A stretch of 49,728 nucleotides of DNA from Sphingomonadaceae bacterium (GTDB taxonomy: Bacteria > Pseudomonadota > Alphaproteobacteria > Sphingomonadales > Sphingomonadaceae): NCBI GenBank assembly GCA_020847445.1, contig JADLBY010000173.1:1-49728 (forward strand). The letters are read 5' to 3'. Below the pieces are notes generated by a model. The model was not told the origin of the DNA and ran no database searches. It saw nothing but the letters and a program-made list of their open reading frames with translations. The position numbers and the translations under genes are program-made. This document shows positions 1 to 9,439 of the stretch, piece after piece. The stretch's first letter is position 1. Each line of letters begins with the position of its first letter.

Positions 1-774
1 CGTGGCAAGCTCGCGCATCGCCCAGGCGCTGTCGTCGGCCTCGAGGCTGGCCAATATGTCTTCAAACCGGTCAGGGGCGAAATGGCGATTGATGTCGAAC
101 AGGTTGCCGACGATCCGTGCTTCGGGCACCTTGGCGGCCAGCGTTCCCAATATCCCGTCGATCCGCTCGACATCCTCGCTGGCAATCCTGGCTTTGGCTT
201 CGGCCAGCGCCTCGGCGGCCAGATAATGGGTTGCCAGCCCCAGTTCGAGGCATTCCGGGCCATCGAGGCGGGCGCCGGTAAGGGCCAGAAACTGCCCGAC
301 ACGGCCTTCGAGCCGCGACAGATACCATCCACCACCCACGTCGGGAAACAGCCCGATGCCGGTTTCGGGCATGGCAAAACGGGTATTTTCGGTCGCGACC
401 CGGAATCGGGCCGGTTGGCTGATGCCCACACCGCCGCCCATGGTGATGCCATCCATGAAGGCGACGACCGGCTTCGGGTAGGTGAACAGCAGGTGGTTCA
501 ACTGATATTCGTCGTGGAAGAATTTGCGTCCCGATGCGCCGTCGTCGTTCAGCGCCGAATTGCGCAGGAAGGCAATGTCGCCGCCCGCGCAAAAGCCGCG
601 CCCTTCGGCATGATCGATAATCACGCATTTGACCTTGCTGCTCTTCTTCCATTTGAGCAGTACCTCGGTCATCGCATGCACCATCGGCAGCGTAAGCGCA
701 TGGATCGCGCCGGGCCGGTTGAGGCTGATTATGCCTGCATGGCCCTCGATTCGGGTCTGGATATCATCGGTCAT
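1..774 (-). CDS. 3-hydroxyisobutyryl-CoA hydrolase-like protein (partial, 3' end off window)
   Basis: The frame opens with ATG at 774 and stays open for 258 codons to the left edge, so the C-terminus is outside the window. It reads as a crotonase-fold protein of the ECH_2 / HIBYL-CoA hydrolase branch. The oxyanion-hole motif GRGFCAGGDI lies near residue 60, followed by MDGITMGGGVGIS and then MPETGIGLFPDVGG, which carries the Glu and Asp typical of HIBYL-CoA hydrolases rather than plain enoyl-CoA hydratases. The family hydrolyses 3-hydroxyisobutyryl-CoA in cytoplasmic valine breakdown. A generic enoyl-CoA hydratase remains possible because the C-terminal third is not visible. It follows the serine hydrolase gene on the same strand with a 46-base gap. 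Confidence 0.85.
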   Translation of the reverse strand, partial: MTDDIQTRIEGHAGIISLNRPGAIHALTLPMVHAMTEVLLKWKKSSKVKCVIIDHAEGRGFCAGGDIAFLRNSALNDDGASGRKFFHDEYQLNHLLFTYPKPVVAFMDGITMGGGVGISQPARFRVATENTRFAMPETGIGLFPDVGGGWYLSRLEGRVGQFLALTGARLDGPECLELGLATHYLAAEALAEAKARIASEDVERIDGILGTLAAKVPEARIVGNLFDINRHFAPDRFEDILASLEADDSAWAMRELAT

Positions 775-820
775 CGCCGCCCCTATGCCGATGCGCGCGG
801 CGCGAGTCGATAGGGTGAAA

Positions 821-2308
821 TCAGGGGTTGGGAATCGCCTGCAATGTCAGCGACTGGATCTGCGGGCTGGCGACGGGCGCAAGCAGCAGCGTACCCTCCA
901 GCCGACCCTTGGCGCACGCCCAGCTGAACCGGCCCGAAAGATTGCCGGTGGCGATCACCGGCGGGCTGTCGTCGCACTCACCCAGACTGACCGACAGGTC
1001 CGCCAGATAGGTGCGCCAACTGGCGTCGCTGCGATCCATGGCGACGTTCATCGCCAGATATTTGCGCTCGCCTTCGACGCCGCCCGCCGCCCAGATCCGG
1101 CGGGCAGCCGCATAGCCTGTTTCCAGCGCCGGGGTGGGCGCAATCGCGCGCGGGGCCGCATAGCCCGATTTGAACAGCGCGGTGGCGGCATCCCAGACCG
1201 GGGCCGTCGGCCCGGCATAAGTGCGGTTGGTCAGCGCAAAAACGCCCAGCCCGGCTTCGGGCACCAGCAGCATATGGCTGCCATATCCGGGGAAGCCACC
1301 GCCGTGGAACAGCACATTGCCCAGAACACAGTCATTGGCGGCGACCAGCCCCGCGCCGTAAATCGCTGACAGGCGGCACGAGTCGCCTTCCTTGCCGGGG
1401 CGGCGGCGGGCGTGCAGCATCCCGCCGCCATATTGCATCGCGCGGATGGTGCTGCGGCTGGCGGCTTCCTCATCCTGTGCGGGCCATGCGGAGAGCAGGA
1501 ATGCGATCCATTTCGCATAGTCATTTCCCGTGGTGACAAGCCCGCCCATCGCCCCGAATGCGCCATGCGGCATCACGGGTTCGGGCGACCAGGCGTCATT
1601 TTCCCAGCGATAGCCAAGCGCGAGCTTGCCCGGCGGGACGTCGCGCACCTCATAGCGGCTTGAAGCCATGCCCAAGGGCTGCAGCACCGTTGCGCCGACC
1701 CTGCTGGCATAATCCTGCCCCGAAACATTGGTGATGACGCGGCCGAGCAGGGCAAAGCCGAAATTCGAATATTCGTACCGCGTCCCCGGGGCGGTCGAAA
1801 AGGGGACGCCTGCCTTCAGCATCTTTGTGAATTCGGCTTCGGGCAAGGGCTGCTGCCGGTCCCCCCAGGGATCGTCGGTAACGAACCCTGCGGTGTGGTG
1901 GAGCAGGTCGCCCACGCTGATCCCTTTGGCCCAGCCCTTGGTTTCGGGTACATATTTGCTCACCGGATCGTCGAGCCGCAACCGGCCCTCGTCGCGCAGC
2001 TTCAGGATCGAATAGCCGGTAAAGGCCTTGGTCATCGAAGCGATGCGGAACGCGGTATCGGGGGTGGCGGGCGTGCGGCTATCCAGATCCTGCACACCCA
2101 TCGCCTTTACATGCACCAGTTCGCCATTTTTGACGACGCCCCAGACCAGCCCCGGGACATGCGCCTCTGCCATCCACTTCGCGAAATCGGCGTCGAGCGC
2201 GGCGAAATCGGCGCTTTGCGGCTGGACAGATATGGCGGGCGGGCTGTCGGCGAGCAGTGGTGCGGCGGATGCGGCGAGCAGGACGGCGAAGACGTGTTTG
2301 ATTGTCAT
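821..2308 (-). CDS. serine hydrolase, class C beta-lactamase / penicillin-binding-protein-like, secreted
   Basis: This 495-residue protein starts with a Sec signal peptide (MTIKHVFAVLLAASAAPLLA, cleavage expected near residue 20). The beta-lactamase-fold motifs are in order: SMTK (S-x-x-K, nucleophile Ser91), YSN in YEYSNFGFALLG near residue 180, and HGGG in the place of the KTG triad near residue 330. The HGG variant is common in esterase or peptidase members of the family, so beta-lactam hydrolysis should not be assumed. The last 130 residues form a separate C-terminal domain of the kind found in many such periplasmic hydrolases. It lies between sdaA and the crotonase gene on the same strand. 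Confidence 0.85.
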   Translation of the reverse strand: MTIKHVFAVLLAASAAPLLADSPPAISVQPQSADFAALDADFAKWMAEAHVPGLVWGVVKNGELVHVKAMGVQDLDSRTPATPDTAFRIASMTKAFTGYSILKLRDEGRLRLDDPVSKYVPETKGWAKGISVGDLLHHTAGFVTDDPWGDRQQPLPEAEFTKMLKAGVPFSTAPGTRYEYSNFGFALLGRVITNVSGQDYASRVGATVLQPLGMASSRYEVRDVPPGKLALGYRWENDAWSPEPVMPHGAFGAMGGLVTTGNDYAKWIAFLLSAWPAQDEEAASRSTIRAMQYGGGMLHARRRPGKEGDSCRLSAIYGAGLVAANDCVLGNVLFHGGGFPGYGSHMLLVPEAGLGVFALTNRTYAGPTAPVWDAATALFKSGYAAPRAIAPTPALETGYAAARRIWAAGGVEGERKYLAMNVAMDRSDASWRTYLADLSVSLGECDDSPPVIATGNLSGRFSWACAKGRLEGTLLLAPVASPQIQSLTLQAIPNP

Positions 2309-2404
2309 GTCGGCACGCTAGCGCCGCCACTTCTGTGGTCAAGCCCATCGCGGGACGCGGCGCCATGTCAGCTGGCTGTTTGGTGACGGCGAGTAGTTGC
2401 GCTG

Positions 2405-3784
2405 CTAGCAAGCGACGACGTTTATCGCGAGTCCGCCACGGCTGGTTTCCTTATACTTGTCCGACATGTCTAAACCTGTCTGGCGCATGGTTTCGATGAC
2501 CTGATCGAGCGAGACCCGCGGCAACTCTTCGTTGTGCAGCGCCAGACGGGCGGCGTTTGCAGCCTTGACCGCTGCCAGCGCGTTGCGTTCGATACAGGGG
2601 ATCTGGACCAGACCGCCGACAGGATCGCAGGTTAATCCCAGATTGTGCTCCATGCCGATTTCCGCCGCCGTCGTCACTTGTTGCGGCGTTCCGCCGAGCA
2701 CCGCCGCAAGACCGCCAGCCGCCATCGAGCAGGCTACGCCTACTTCGCCTTGGCAGCCCATTTCTGCGCCCGAAATCGAAGCGCGCTGCTTGTACAGCAG
2801 CCCGATCCCGCCAGCAGTCAGCAGATAGCGGCGAGCCTTGGCGCGATCGAGCCGCCGGCCCTCGCTGCAATAGAACCGCATAATAGCGGGGATGATCCCG
2901 GCGGCGCCATTGGTTGGTGCCGTCACCACGCGGCCACCGGCGGCATTCTCCTCGTTGACGGCCATGGCGAACAGGTTGAGCCAATCGAACAGGCATTCCG
3001 GCTCGTTCGAAACCCAGCGCGCCTGCAGCCGGTCGTGGATTTCAGCCGCGCGGCGGCGTACCCGCAGGGAACCGGGTAAGAGGCCGCGCTGAGCCAAGCC
3101 ACGATCGATACAGTCCATCATCGCGTCGGCGACGCGGTCCAGGCAAGCACTGGTTTCTTCCGCGCTGCGATAGGCGGTTTCGTTTTCCTGCACCACTGCA
3201 TCGATCAACAGGCGTTGCTCGCTGCAAATCTTCAACAATTCCTCGCCCGATGCGAAAGGGAACGGCACGTTGGCGCCCACGTCGATCCGGTCGTCCGGCG
3301 CGTTGGTTTCGAGTTGCAGGCGGGTGGCGAAAAATCCGCCGCCGGTCGAATAATATTCGCCGCAGCGCAGCACCGCGCTCTGAGCGTCATAAGCGGTCAA
3401 GACCATTCCATTGGGGTGAAGCTTGGGGATCACCCCACAATTGAGGTGAATGTCGGTCTTACGGTCGAAACCAATGGTCTGGCCACCCGGCAAATGGACC
3501 GAGCGGCTGGCCTCCGCTTGCTCAACTGCCTTGCGCGCGGCATCGGGATCGATCGTTTCCGGCTCGAAGCCAAGCAGTCCCATGATGACCGCATCGACCG
3601 ACCCGTGGCCGATGCCCGTCAGCGCCAGCGAGCCTTGCAGTTCGGTCTCGATACGAGCGGTTCTCGCCAGTTCGCCATGCCGACTCAGCAAATTGAGAAA
3701 CTCGCGTACGATCCGCATCGGCCCGACGGTGTGCGAGCTGGAAGGTCCGATTCCGATCCGGAACAGATCGACAACCGAAATCAT
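2405..3784 (-). CDS. sdaA: L-serine ammonia-lyase, single-chain, iron-sulfur dependent
   Basis: A 459-residue protein with both halves of the bacterial one-chain L-serine dehydratase. The N-terminal beta domain begins [27 protein letters not shown], with the conserved GPSSSHT signature near residue 15. The alpha domain contains [13 protein letters not shown], the Cys-bearing [15 protein letters not shown] and [18 protein letters not shown], whose cysteines ligand the [4Fe-4S] cluster in this family. It deaminates L-serine to pyruvate and ammonia in the cytoplasm. Length and motif order are complete, so it looks intact. The start at 3784 is the first ATG and matches the usual N-terminus. Nothing in the 244 bases upstream (3785-4028) looks like a gene. 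Confidence 0.95.
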   Translation of the reverse strand: MISVVDLFRIGIGPSSSHTVGPMRIVREFLNLLSRHGELARTARIETELQGSLALTGIGHGSVDAVIMGLLGFEPETIDPDAARKAVEQAEASRSVHLPGGQTIGFDRKTDIHLNCGVIPKLHPNGMVLTAYDAQSAVLRCGEYYSTGGGFFATRLQLETNAPDDRIDVGANVPFPFASGEELLKICSEQRLLIDAVVQENETAYRSAEETSACLDRVADAMMDCIDRGLAQRGLLPGSLRVRRRAAEIHDRLQARWVSNEPECLFDWLNLFAMAVNEENAAGGRVVTAPTNGAAGIIPAIMRFYCSEGRRLDRAKARRYLLTAGGIGLLYKQRASISGAEMGCQGEVGVACSMAAGGLAAVLGGTPQQVTTAAEIGMEHNLGLTCDPVGGLVQIPCIERNALAAVKAANAARLALHNEELPRVSLDQVIETMRQTGLDMSDKYKETSRGGLAINVVAC

Positions 3785-4028
3785 GGACTGGTGCGCTTGG
3801 CAAAAGTCATAGCTTTGTGAACTCGGAAGTCTTCGTCAAGCGCGGCGGCCATTGCTCCGCCCGGCTGCCCGTCGCAGTCGTCCGATGCTTCGCCGGAAAG
3901 CGGCATTTCGGTGTGTATCACGAAAGCCCCAATGCTTGAGCCGTGCGGTTCCATGCCGGTTCTCGTATCCCCGGAACAAGCGTAGCGACCTTTCCGCATG
4001 GGAGGAAAGGTCGCCACCGATGAAGCGA

Positions 4029-4904
4029 TCAGAATTTGACCTCGAACCCGGCATAGACATATCGCCCGATGATATCGTAATAGCCGGAAAAGTTGTTCGA
4101 TCCGCCCTGGACCGTGCCCGAGGGGAGGAATGGGCTGCGGCTGTTGAAGGCGTTATTGACGCCTGTGTAGAACCGCATTTCACCCAACTGGTCGGGGTCG
4201 AGATCGAAGCTGAGGTAGAAGTCGTGCCGGACGCGAGAACCGACATGCAGGAACGGGGGGTTCGAACCGACAGATTCCGCATTCGCGAGGCGAATGTTGC
4301 TGTCAACTGCGGGGCCGGTGTAGCGTGCCTTCCAGCGCAGCCGCAACGGTCCGTCGCGATAGCCGAGTTGCATCTGGCCGGTGTTCTTCCAGGCCCCGAT
4401 TTCGCCTTTCGAATCCGTGCGGGTGACGCCGTCGATCCCGGCAAAGTCTGTGTAGAAATCGATCAGCCGCGAATAGAACAGGCGGAAGTCCATCTTGCCG
4501 GTTGAAGAAAGGAATGCGGGTGCATCGAAGCGGTATTCCAACCCCACGTCGATACCCGAACGGACAATGCTGTTGAGGTTCAAATCCTGATTTACGATCT
4601 GGGTGATCTGGCCATTCGAGTCGCGGGTGATAGGGGCGCAGAATTCGTTGTCAGTGATCCCCGCGGGATTGCCATAGCATTCGCGCACCAGTTGGTCCGG
4701 AGTCAGGGCATTGATCGCGTCCTTAACCTTGATCCGGAAATAGTCGACCGTCAGCGCAAGCCCGGGTAGCGCGCGCGGCGTAAGGATCGCGCCGACAGTG
4801 AAGGTGTTGGCGGTTTCTTCCTTAAGATCGGGGTTGCCCGCGCTCGGTCCTTTGATTGTGGTGGTGTCCTGATTGAACACGCCTTGCGAGGCGAACCGAA
4901 GCAT
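4029..4904 (-). pseudogene. TonB-dependent receptor, 3' fragment
   Basis: Only the C-terminal 275-290 residues of a TonB-dependent outer-membrane receptor remain. Visible are the beta-barrel end strands, GNPDLKEETANTFTVGAIL, VDYFRIKVKDAINAL, a long series of alternating aromatic/polar strands, and a terminal ...YVYAGFEVKF whose final Phe is the outer-membrane insertion signal. Signal peptide, plug domain and roughly the first two thirds of the barrel are missing. The 5' side passes directly into the CzcC/CzcB remnant, in another reading frame, around 4885-4905. The ATG at 4904 is therefore a chance start and the fragment is not expected to make a working receptor. Confidence 0.85.
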
Positions 4905-5880
4905 TCACCTGCACGCGATGCGGATCGGACACCCGGAATAGCTCCGCTCCTGCCAGAACATAAGCGCCAAGCTTCGCATCGGTTTTGGTAATCCGCCCGG
5001 AAATCAGGCTGACAACCGCCAAGGTGCGACCATCGCCTGACACCTTCAAAGCGCTCGCGGCTCCGCCAGCACGCCGCACCTCGGATTCCGCTTCGGCAAG
5101 CACCGCCTGCGCGCCTTCCAAGTCCTGCTTGGCAGTGACCTTGGCGTCATAGAGCTTTTTCTCGCGTGCATAAGTCGAACGCGCGAGGGCAAGCCGTGCA
5201 TTGGCCGCACTGCGCTCCGATGAAATCGCCGCAGCGTCACGACTTTCCATCGTGGCAATCGTTTCACCAGCACGCACCATGTCGCCCAAGCGCTTGTTGA
5301 TCCGGACAAGCATCGCGCGCGCATTGGCGCGGTCGAGCTCGGCTTCGATGATGTTGAGTTTGGTGCGGGTCAGCGCTTCCTGCGCGTCAATGAGTTCGAC
5401 CAGCGAGAATTTGCCATTGCGGTAACCGACATCAGCAACCCGCGCTGCTTCTTCGGCTTCGCGCAAACCGCTTTCCTTTAATGCATCAAGCCGCGCTTCG
5501 GCGGCATCAAGCATCAATTTGGCGTCCCGCTGGCTAAACGATGCGAGCAACCGGGCTTGGGCAAGCGCCGCATCGGCTGCAACGGTGTCCGATTGGGCCG
5601 CTGTAATATTGCCCTTGTTCCGATCCCAGAATGGCAGCGGAATGGAAATACCAGCAATGATGGCTGTCTGACCATTTTCCTCGAAATGGCGGAACCCGCC
5701 ACTTGCGGTAATATCGGGAACGGCTTGAGCCTGTGCCAACGTCACCCGCGCCCGTGATGCATCGAGTTGCGCCATGGACAGCTTCTCTTCGATGCTGGGC
5801 GTGCCTTCGTGAAGCAAAGGAACCGTGAACGCGCCTTCACTTCGATAGGGCTGAACGCCTTTGATGGGTCCAAATGACAT
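4822..5880 (-). pseudogene. CzcC::CzcB in-frame fusion remnant (heavy-metal efflux)
   Basis: One open frame of 352 codons joins pieces of two efflux proteins. Residues 1 to about 195 are the second half of a CzcC-type outer-membrane factor (ARVTLAQAQAVPDITASGG, then SIPLPFWDRNKGNI, then the helical ELDRANARAMLVRI). From about residue 196 the text is the lipoyl/hairpin part of a CzcB-type periplasmic adaptor (NKRLGDMVRAGETIATMESR, then LVSGRI-like VVSLISGRITKTDAKLGAYV and VSDPHRVQVNASV). The N-terminus of CzcC, both ends of CzcB and all of CzcA are missing. After about residue 333 the frame runs out of register into the TonB receptor fragment. The ORF is intact, but the product would be neither a channel nor an adaptor. 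Confidence 0.8.
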
Positions 5881-6248
5881 GCCTGCAGGAAGCCAAACAA
5901 CGCCACCGCAACAACGGCCTGAGCCACATAGCCTCTCGGCCGCGTCGGGAGGGTCAAGTCGTTTTGCGTGCGGAACATGAGCCAGTGATCAATGCCTTGA
6001 TGGAATTCATCATCCTGTTGGCTGGCCGGGCATCCCGCAATAGTTCCCGCGTACCGGTTCATCGTCATGGACCTGGCGGTAGCGGCCCAGCCTTCATTTT
6101 CGAAGTTTCGTTTGTGGGCGTCAATTCATCTCGGGATACAAACGCCTCGGCGCGCGACTATGATGCTTACAGCGCGCGCTTGATGGGCGACTGTAAGCAG
6201 CCCCTTTGCTGTCACAGTCCCGCAAGTCCCTCAATCGTCACGAGAAAC
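5881..6248 (-). other. no intact gene; possible signal-peptide remnant
   Basis: No intact gene is visible between the CzcC remnant and the tRNA fragment. On the minus strand, an ATG at 5978 opens a short stretch (MFRTQNDLTLPTRPRGYV then a hydrophobic run AQAVVAVALFGFLQAC) that looks like an N-terminal signal or lipoprotein leader. It meets the CzcC fragment in a different frame at about 5880. This may be the start of the same or a neighbouring efflux gene, left after a deletion. The rest of the stretch shows no feature I can support. Confidence 0.35.
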
Positions 6249-6293
6249 TGGAGCGGGCGAAGGGATTCGAACCCTCGACCCCAACCTTGGCAA
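6249..6293 (-). tRNA. tRNA-Gly(GCC) 3' fragment, putative attachment site
   Basis: Read on the minus strand, this is the 3' part of a tRNA-Gly. It holds the anticodon loop TTGCCAA (anticodon GCC), the variable region, the T arm GAGGGTTCGAATCCCTT, the acceptor 3' strand CGCCCGC, the discriminator T and an encoded CCA. Similarity to a tRNA stops at the anticodon loop: upstream bases give no matching anticodon 5' strand, D arm or GCGGGCG acceptor strand in the right place. A 45-base tRNA 3' end next to a tyrosine integrase is the usual product of integration into the tRNA 3' end, so this is read as the integrase-proximal att site. The intact tRNA should lie at the other end of the element, outside the window. 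Confidence 0.8.
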
Positions 6294-6425
6294 AATGCCA
6301 GATTGCTTCCGCCGAGAGCACCCCAGAGCCCGCCACCGAACTCTATCCTTCTGAATATCCGTGCAAATATCGAATGAAAACTACGCCAGGGCAATCCAAT
6401 TCTGACCTGTCGTTTCTTCCCGCTC

Positions 6426-6470
6426 GCTTACATTGTGCGTACATTGCCAAGGACTCCTGCTTGTGTAAGC
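6426..6470. promoter_or_regulatory. repeats in the integrase leader
   Basis: Upstream of the integrase, TACATTG occurs at 6429-6435 and again at 6440-6446, 11 bases apart (one helical turn). GCTTACA at 6426-6432 is matched by TGTAAGC at 6464-6470 as a 7-base inverted repeat. Such repeats fit binding of integrase arm-type domains or a regulator near att and the int promoter. This is inference from position only. Confidence 0.35.
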
Positions 6471-6495
6471 AAAATGCCGGAAAGGACAAGCCGGC

Positions 6496-7755
6496 ATGGG
6501 CAAGCTCACCAAGACAGCCATCGACGCGCTCGCGATCCCTGCGAAGGGACAGGCCTTCCTGTGGGATTCGGAGCTGCGTGGATTTGGCGTGCGCGTCATC
6601 CCGTCAGGTCTCAAGGCCTTCGTCGTTCAATACCGGAACGAGGAAGGGCGCAGCCGCAGGATCGTGATCGGTCGCTATGGCATCCTCACCGTCGAGCAGG
6701 CGCGCAAGCAAGCGATCTTGAAGCTGGCGGCGGTCGTCGCCGGTGCCGATCCTGCCGAGGAGCGAGCGCAGTCCAGGGCAGCCATCACGATCCGGGAAGT
6801 CTGCAATTGGTATCTTGAGAACGCCGAAGCCGGGACGATCCTCGGTCGCAAGCACAGGCCGATCAAGGCTTCGACGCTGGCCATGGATCGCAGCCGGATC
6901 GAGACGCATATCGTACCGTTGATCGGCACTCGGCAGGTCCGCGCCTTGCGCATCGCCGACATCGAAAAGATGCAGATGGACATCGTCGCTGGAAAGACGG
7001 CCAGGCCCCGGAAGGAAGGTGGGCGCGGTGGCAAGGCTGCCGGTGGGCCGGGCGTTGCCGTACGCGCTGTCTCGACGCTGCAAAGCCTCCTGTCCCACGC
7101 GCTTCGGTATGACATCGTCGAGAACAATCCCGCAGCGGGCGTTCGCAAGATCGCCGGCAAAGCGCGCACTCGTCGGCTTAGTGCCGCCGAAATCCGAGCC
7201 CTTGGCGAAGCAATGGAAATCGCGGAGCGGAACGAGGAAAATCCGACTGGCCTCGCCGCAGTCCGAGCCCTGATGCTGACCGGCTACCGCATTTCCGAGG
7301 TCATCGGCATGGAACGGAGTTGGCTCCACGCTGACCGCGGATATGTCCACTTCCCCGACACCAAGACCGATGGGCAAGTGCGCCCGATCGGCCAGGCAGC
7401 CATCCAGTTGCTAAAAACCCTGCCAGAGAAGCGTGGCCTGTCGCTGTTCTTCCCTTCGGACTTTGTGGACCGGCCGTACTCAGGCGTTCCTGAAACCCTG
7501 CGTGCCTTGTGCGCAATCGCAGGGATCAAGGGCGTCACGCCGCATGTGCTCCGTCACACTTTCGGCAGTGTCGCGGGCGACATGGGTTTTTCGGAACTGA
7601 CCATCAAGGCGCTCCTCGGGCATGGCGCGAGGGGATCAACGCAGAATTACGTTCACATCGATGAAGCCCTACGCTTGGCAGTTGAGCGCGTTTCGTCGAA
7701 GATTGATCAACTGCTCAGGCGCGAAACCGCCGTCATTCTCGACTGGGCGGCCTGA
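6496..7755 (+). CDS. int: tyrosine recombinase/integrase, P4-like with DUF4102 arm domain
   Basis: A 419-residue integrase. Residues 1-95 form the N-terminal arm-binding DUF4102 domain (LTKTAIDAL..., WDSELRGFGVRVIPSGLKAFV, IGRYGILTVEQAR). A SAM-like core-binding domain follows (about 100-200). The catalytic domain has the tyrosine-recombinase set: Arg in TGYRISEV (about 262), HVLRHTFG (H-x-x-R, about 350), LLGHG (about 376) and Tyr in QNYVHI (about 386). The start at 6496 has an AAGGA ribosome site. It lies about 200 bases from the tRNA-Gly fragment and is transcribed into the element, as expected for a tRNA-targeting ICE. It converges with the VRR-NUC gene, with 16 bases between the stops. 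It looks intact. Confidence 0.95.
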   Translation: MGKLTKTAIDALAIPAKGQAFLWDSELRGFGVRVIPSGLKAFVVQYRNEEGRSRRIVIGRYGILTVEQARKQAILKLAAVVAGADPAEERAQSRAAITIREVCNWYLENAEAGTILGRKHRPIKASTLAMDRSRIETHIVPLIGTRQVRALRIADIEKMQMDIVAGKTARPRKEGGRGGKAAGGPGVAVRAVSTLQSLLSHALRYDIVENNPAAGVRKIAGKARTRRLSAAEIRALGEAMEIAERNEENPTGLAAVRALMLTGYRISEVIGMERSWLHADRGYVHFPDTKTDGQVRPIGQAAIQLLKTLPEKRGLSLFFPSDFVDRPYSGVPETLRALCAIAGIKGVTPHVLRHTFGSVAGDMGFSELTIKALLGHGARGSTQNYVHIDEALRLAVERVSSKIDQLLRRETAVILDWAA

Positions 7756-7771
7756 TGTTGAAGACGGGGCG

Positions 7772-9439
7772 CTAAGCTGGCCGGACTTCCGTGAGACCTA
7801 CCCTCAGACCAAGTGGGACGAGGACCGTCGAGATGAGCCGCGCCTGGCTTGCGTGCATCGAGTCGCCGGGTGCTTTGACCTCGACAAAGCGGACTTCATC
7901 ATCTCGCCAAAGCGTAAGGTCCGGCCATCCAGCGCGGAGGTCATAAGAAGCCGCCGCGAACAGCTCGGCAATCGGACGCAGACCTGAACCCCCGAGGCAA
8001 TTGAACAGCCCAACCACGTGATCGCGTTGCACCCGTGGGTAGAACCGTGGAGTGTCGCCGGCACTTGCAGCGATGACAGCCCAATTGCGCTCGATCTGAT
8101 CCGGTGAAGCCTGCTCGATCGCTGCAAGAAGTTCGCTGTGCTCAAACCGGTCCTCGGGAAAGGCCACGTTCTTGGCATAGAGCGCTTCGATAAACGTGTC
8201 GGCATGTCGGACCGGCAGCGCCTTGAAGGACGCGGCCTTGATCAAAGTCAGTATGAGGCCACCCTCAGCGGCACAACCGTGCCAGCCTTCGGCGTGGTAG
8301 TGGTCAAGGACAGCCAGCTCGACCGGCTTGTAGGCATCCGACCGATGGAAGCGCCAGTCATTTCCGCCGCCGTCCAGCTGAACCACTTCGTGCTCGATGC
8401 CAAATCGCTGTGCCTGCTTTTCGAAGCGGCTTCTCTTCGTGGTGGATGCCTTGGCATCCTTCGGTGATTTCGGTTGCTGGAGCTTTGCCAATTTCCTCGC
8501 GACCCCGACCTGAGGATCGATCGTCAGTGCCTGGTCGTAGGCTTCAATTGCAGCTTCCAGTTCCCCAGCCCGTTCGTGCATTTCTCCTCGAATTCTCAAC
8601 GCTCGCGCTTGTTTCCAGCCTTCGCCTGTGGTCAAGGCAACATCCAGCCCGGCGAGGATGGCCGCCCGCAAATCCGATGAGGGGTTATGCTCCAACGATT
8701 CTGCAACATGACGAATGACATCTATGTCACCGATCGCGATCCTGCCGCGCTGCCACCCGTCGCGGTCGAGCATTTCGCCATCGAAGCCGTATCCTACGCG
8801 CTCATCCTCCTGGCCAACCAGGACGACACTCCGGTTGACTGAATCAACCTCGTAGGTGTTGGTCCAACCGGTCTCCTGCATCCAACTCGCGATCTCTTGC
8901 CCCATCTCGAGGTCAAATAGAAAATGGCGATTGCTCTCAGGGCTACCGGGGGCATGGGCGGTCTGGCAGATTGCAAAACGGCCATCGATTGAGATCCCGC
9001 TGGATCCCAGGTTCGCCGAGAACTCGCGCTCGAGGAGCTTCTGTCCGTCGGCACGGAAGGCGCAAAGGCGGCCATTCAATCCATCACCGAACATCCAATC
9101 GCTGAGAATGAACGTGCCGTTGTCGGCAACATGACCATCCTGCGGTCGCTCGAGACGACCCGTAGCCAGTGTCGCGCCACCATCGGTCAACAGAGACCAT
9201 GTCCCATGTCCCTCATACCGATGACCGCCAGTTGTGCCGTCGGGGTTTCTATCCAGCCAAATGAGATGGAACCTGCCATTCGGCGATGCGGTGTGGGGAC
9301 CAAAGAAGTTGAGCGCCGGGATTCTTACCAAGCCATGGGAGAAGGGTTTGATTTCCGGCGGACTGGCAAACTCTGGCTGCGCGGGCGTCTTGTCGCTCGG
9401 ACCATCGCCGCCGAACAGGCGCTGGAGGAACCCCTTCAT
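7772..9439 (-). CDS. propeller-like/TPR/FAN1-type VRR-NUC nuclease protein, third gene of an AbiE-type operon
   Basis: A 555-residue multidomain protein. Residues about 30-240 are rich in short beta-strand repeats (ASPNGRFHLIWL, DNGTFILSDWMF, SIDGRFAICQ, SVNRSVVLVG), like a beta-propeller-type sensor. About 265-320 carries a TPR-like segment (RGEMHERAGELEAAIEAYDQ). From about 372, PVELAVLDHYHAEGWHGCAAEG resembles the FAN1-type VRR-NUC entry region. The nuclease core is GWPDLTLW (Asp507), FVEVKAPGD (Glu520, Lys522) and Gln532. VRR-NUC domains are PD-(D/E)XK nucleases. Its ATG overlaps the AbiEii stop as ATGA (9436-9439), so it is translationally coupled to the toxin gene. I know of no standard AbiE system with such a third gene; the substrate is unknown. 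Confidence 0.75.
   Translation of the reverse strand: MKGFLQRLFGGDGPSDKTPAQPEFASPPEIKPFSHGLVRIPALNFFGPHTASPNGRFHLIWLDRNPDGTTGGHRYEGHGTWSLLTDGGATLATGRLERPQDGHVADNGTFILSDWMFGDGLNGRLCAFRADGQKLLEREFSANLGSSGISIDGRFAICQTAHAPGSPESNRHFLFDLEMGQEIASWMQETGWTNTYEVDSVNRSVVLVGQEDERVGYGFDGEMLDRDGWQRGRIAIGDIDVIRHVAESLEHNPSSDLRAAILAGLDVALTTGEGWKQARALRIRGEMHERAGELEAAIEAYDQALTIDPQVGVARKLAKLQQPKSPKDAKASTTKRSRFEKQAQRFGIEHEVVQLDGGGNDWRFHRSDAYKPVELAVLDHYHAEGWHGCAAEGGLILTLIKAASFKALPVRHADTFIEALYAKNVAFPEDRFEHSELLAAIEQASPDQIERNWAVIAASAGDTPRFYPRVQRDHVVGLFNCLGGSGLRPIAELFAAASYDLRAGWPDLTLWRDDEVRFVEVKAPGDSMHASQARLISTVLVPLGLRVGLTEVRPA

Noticed and set aside
6249..6340. A complete tRNA-Gly gene on the minus strand
   Set aside because: Only the anticodon loop to CCA half matches; no D arm or paired anticodon 5' strand is present, and a GCGGGCT nearby is not in a position to pair as the acceptor.
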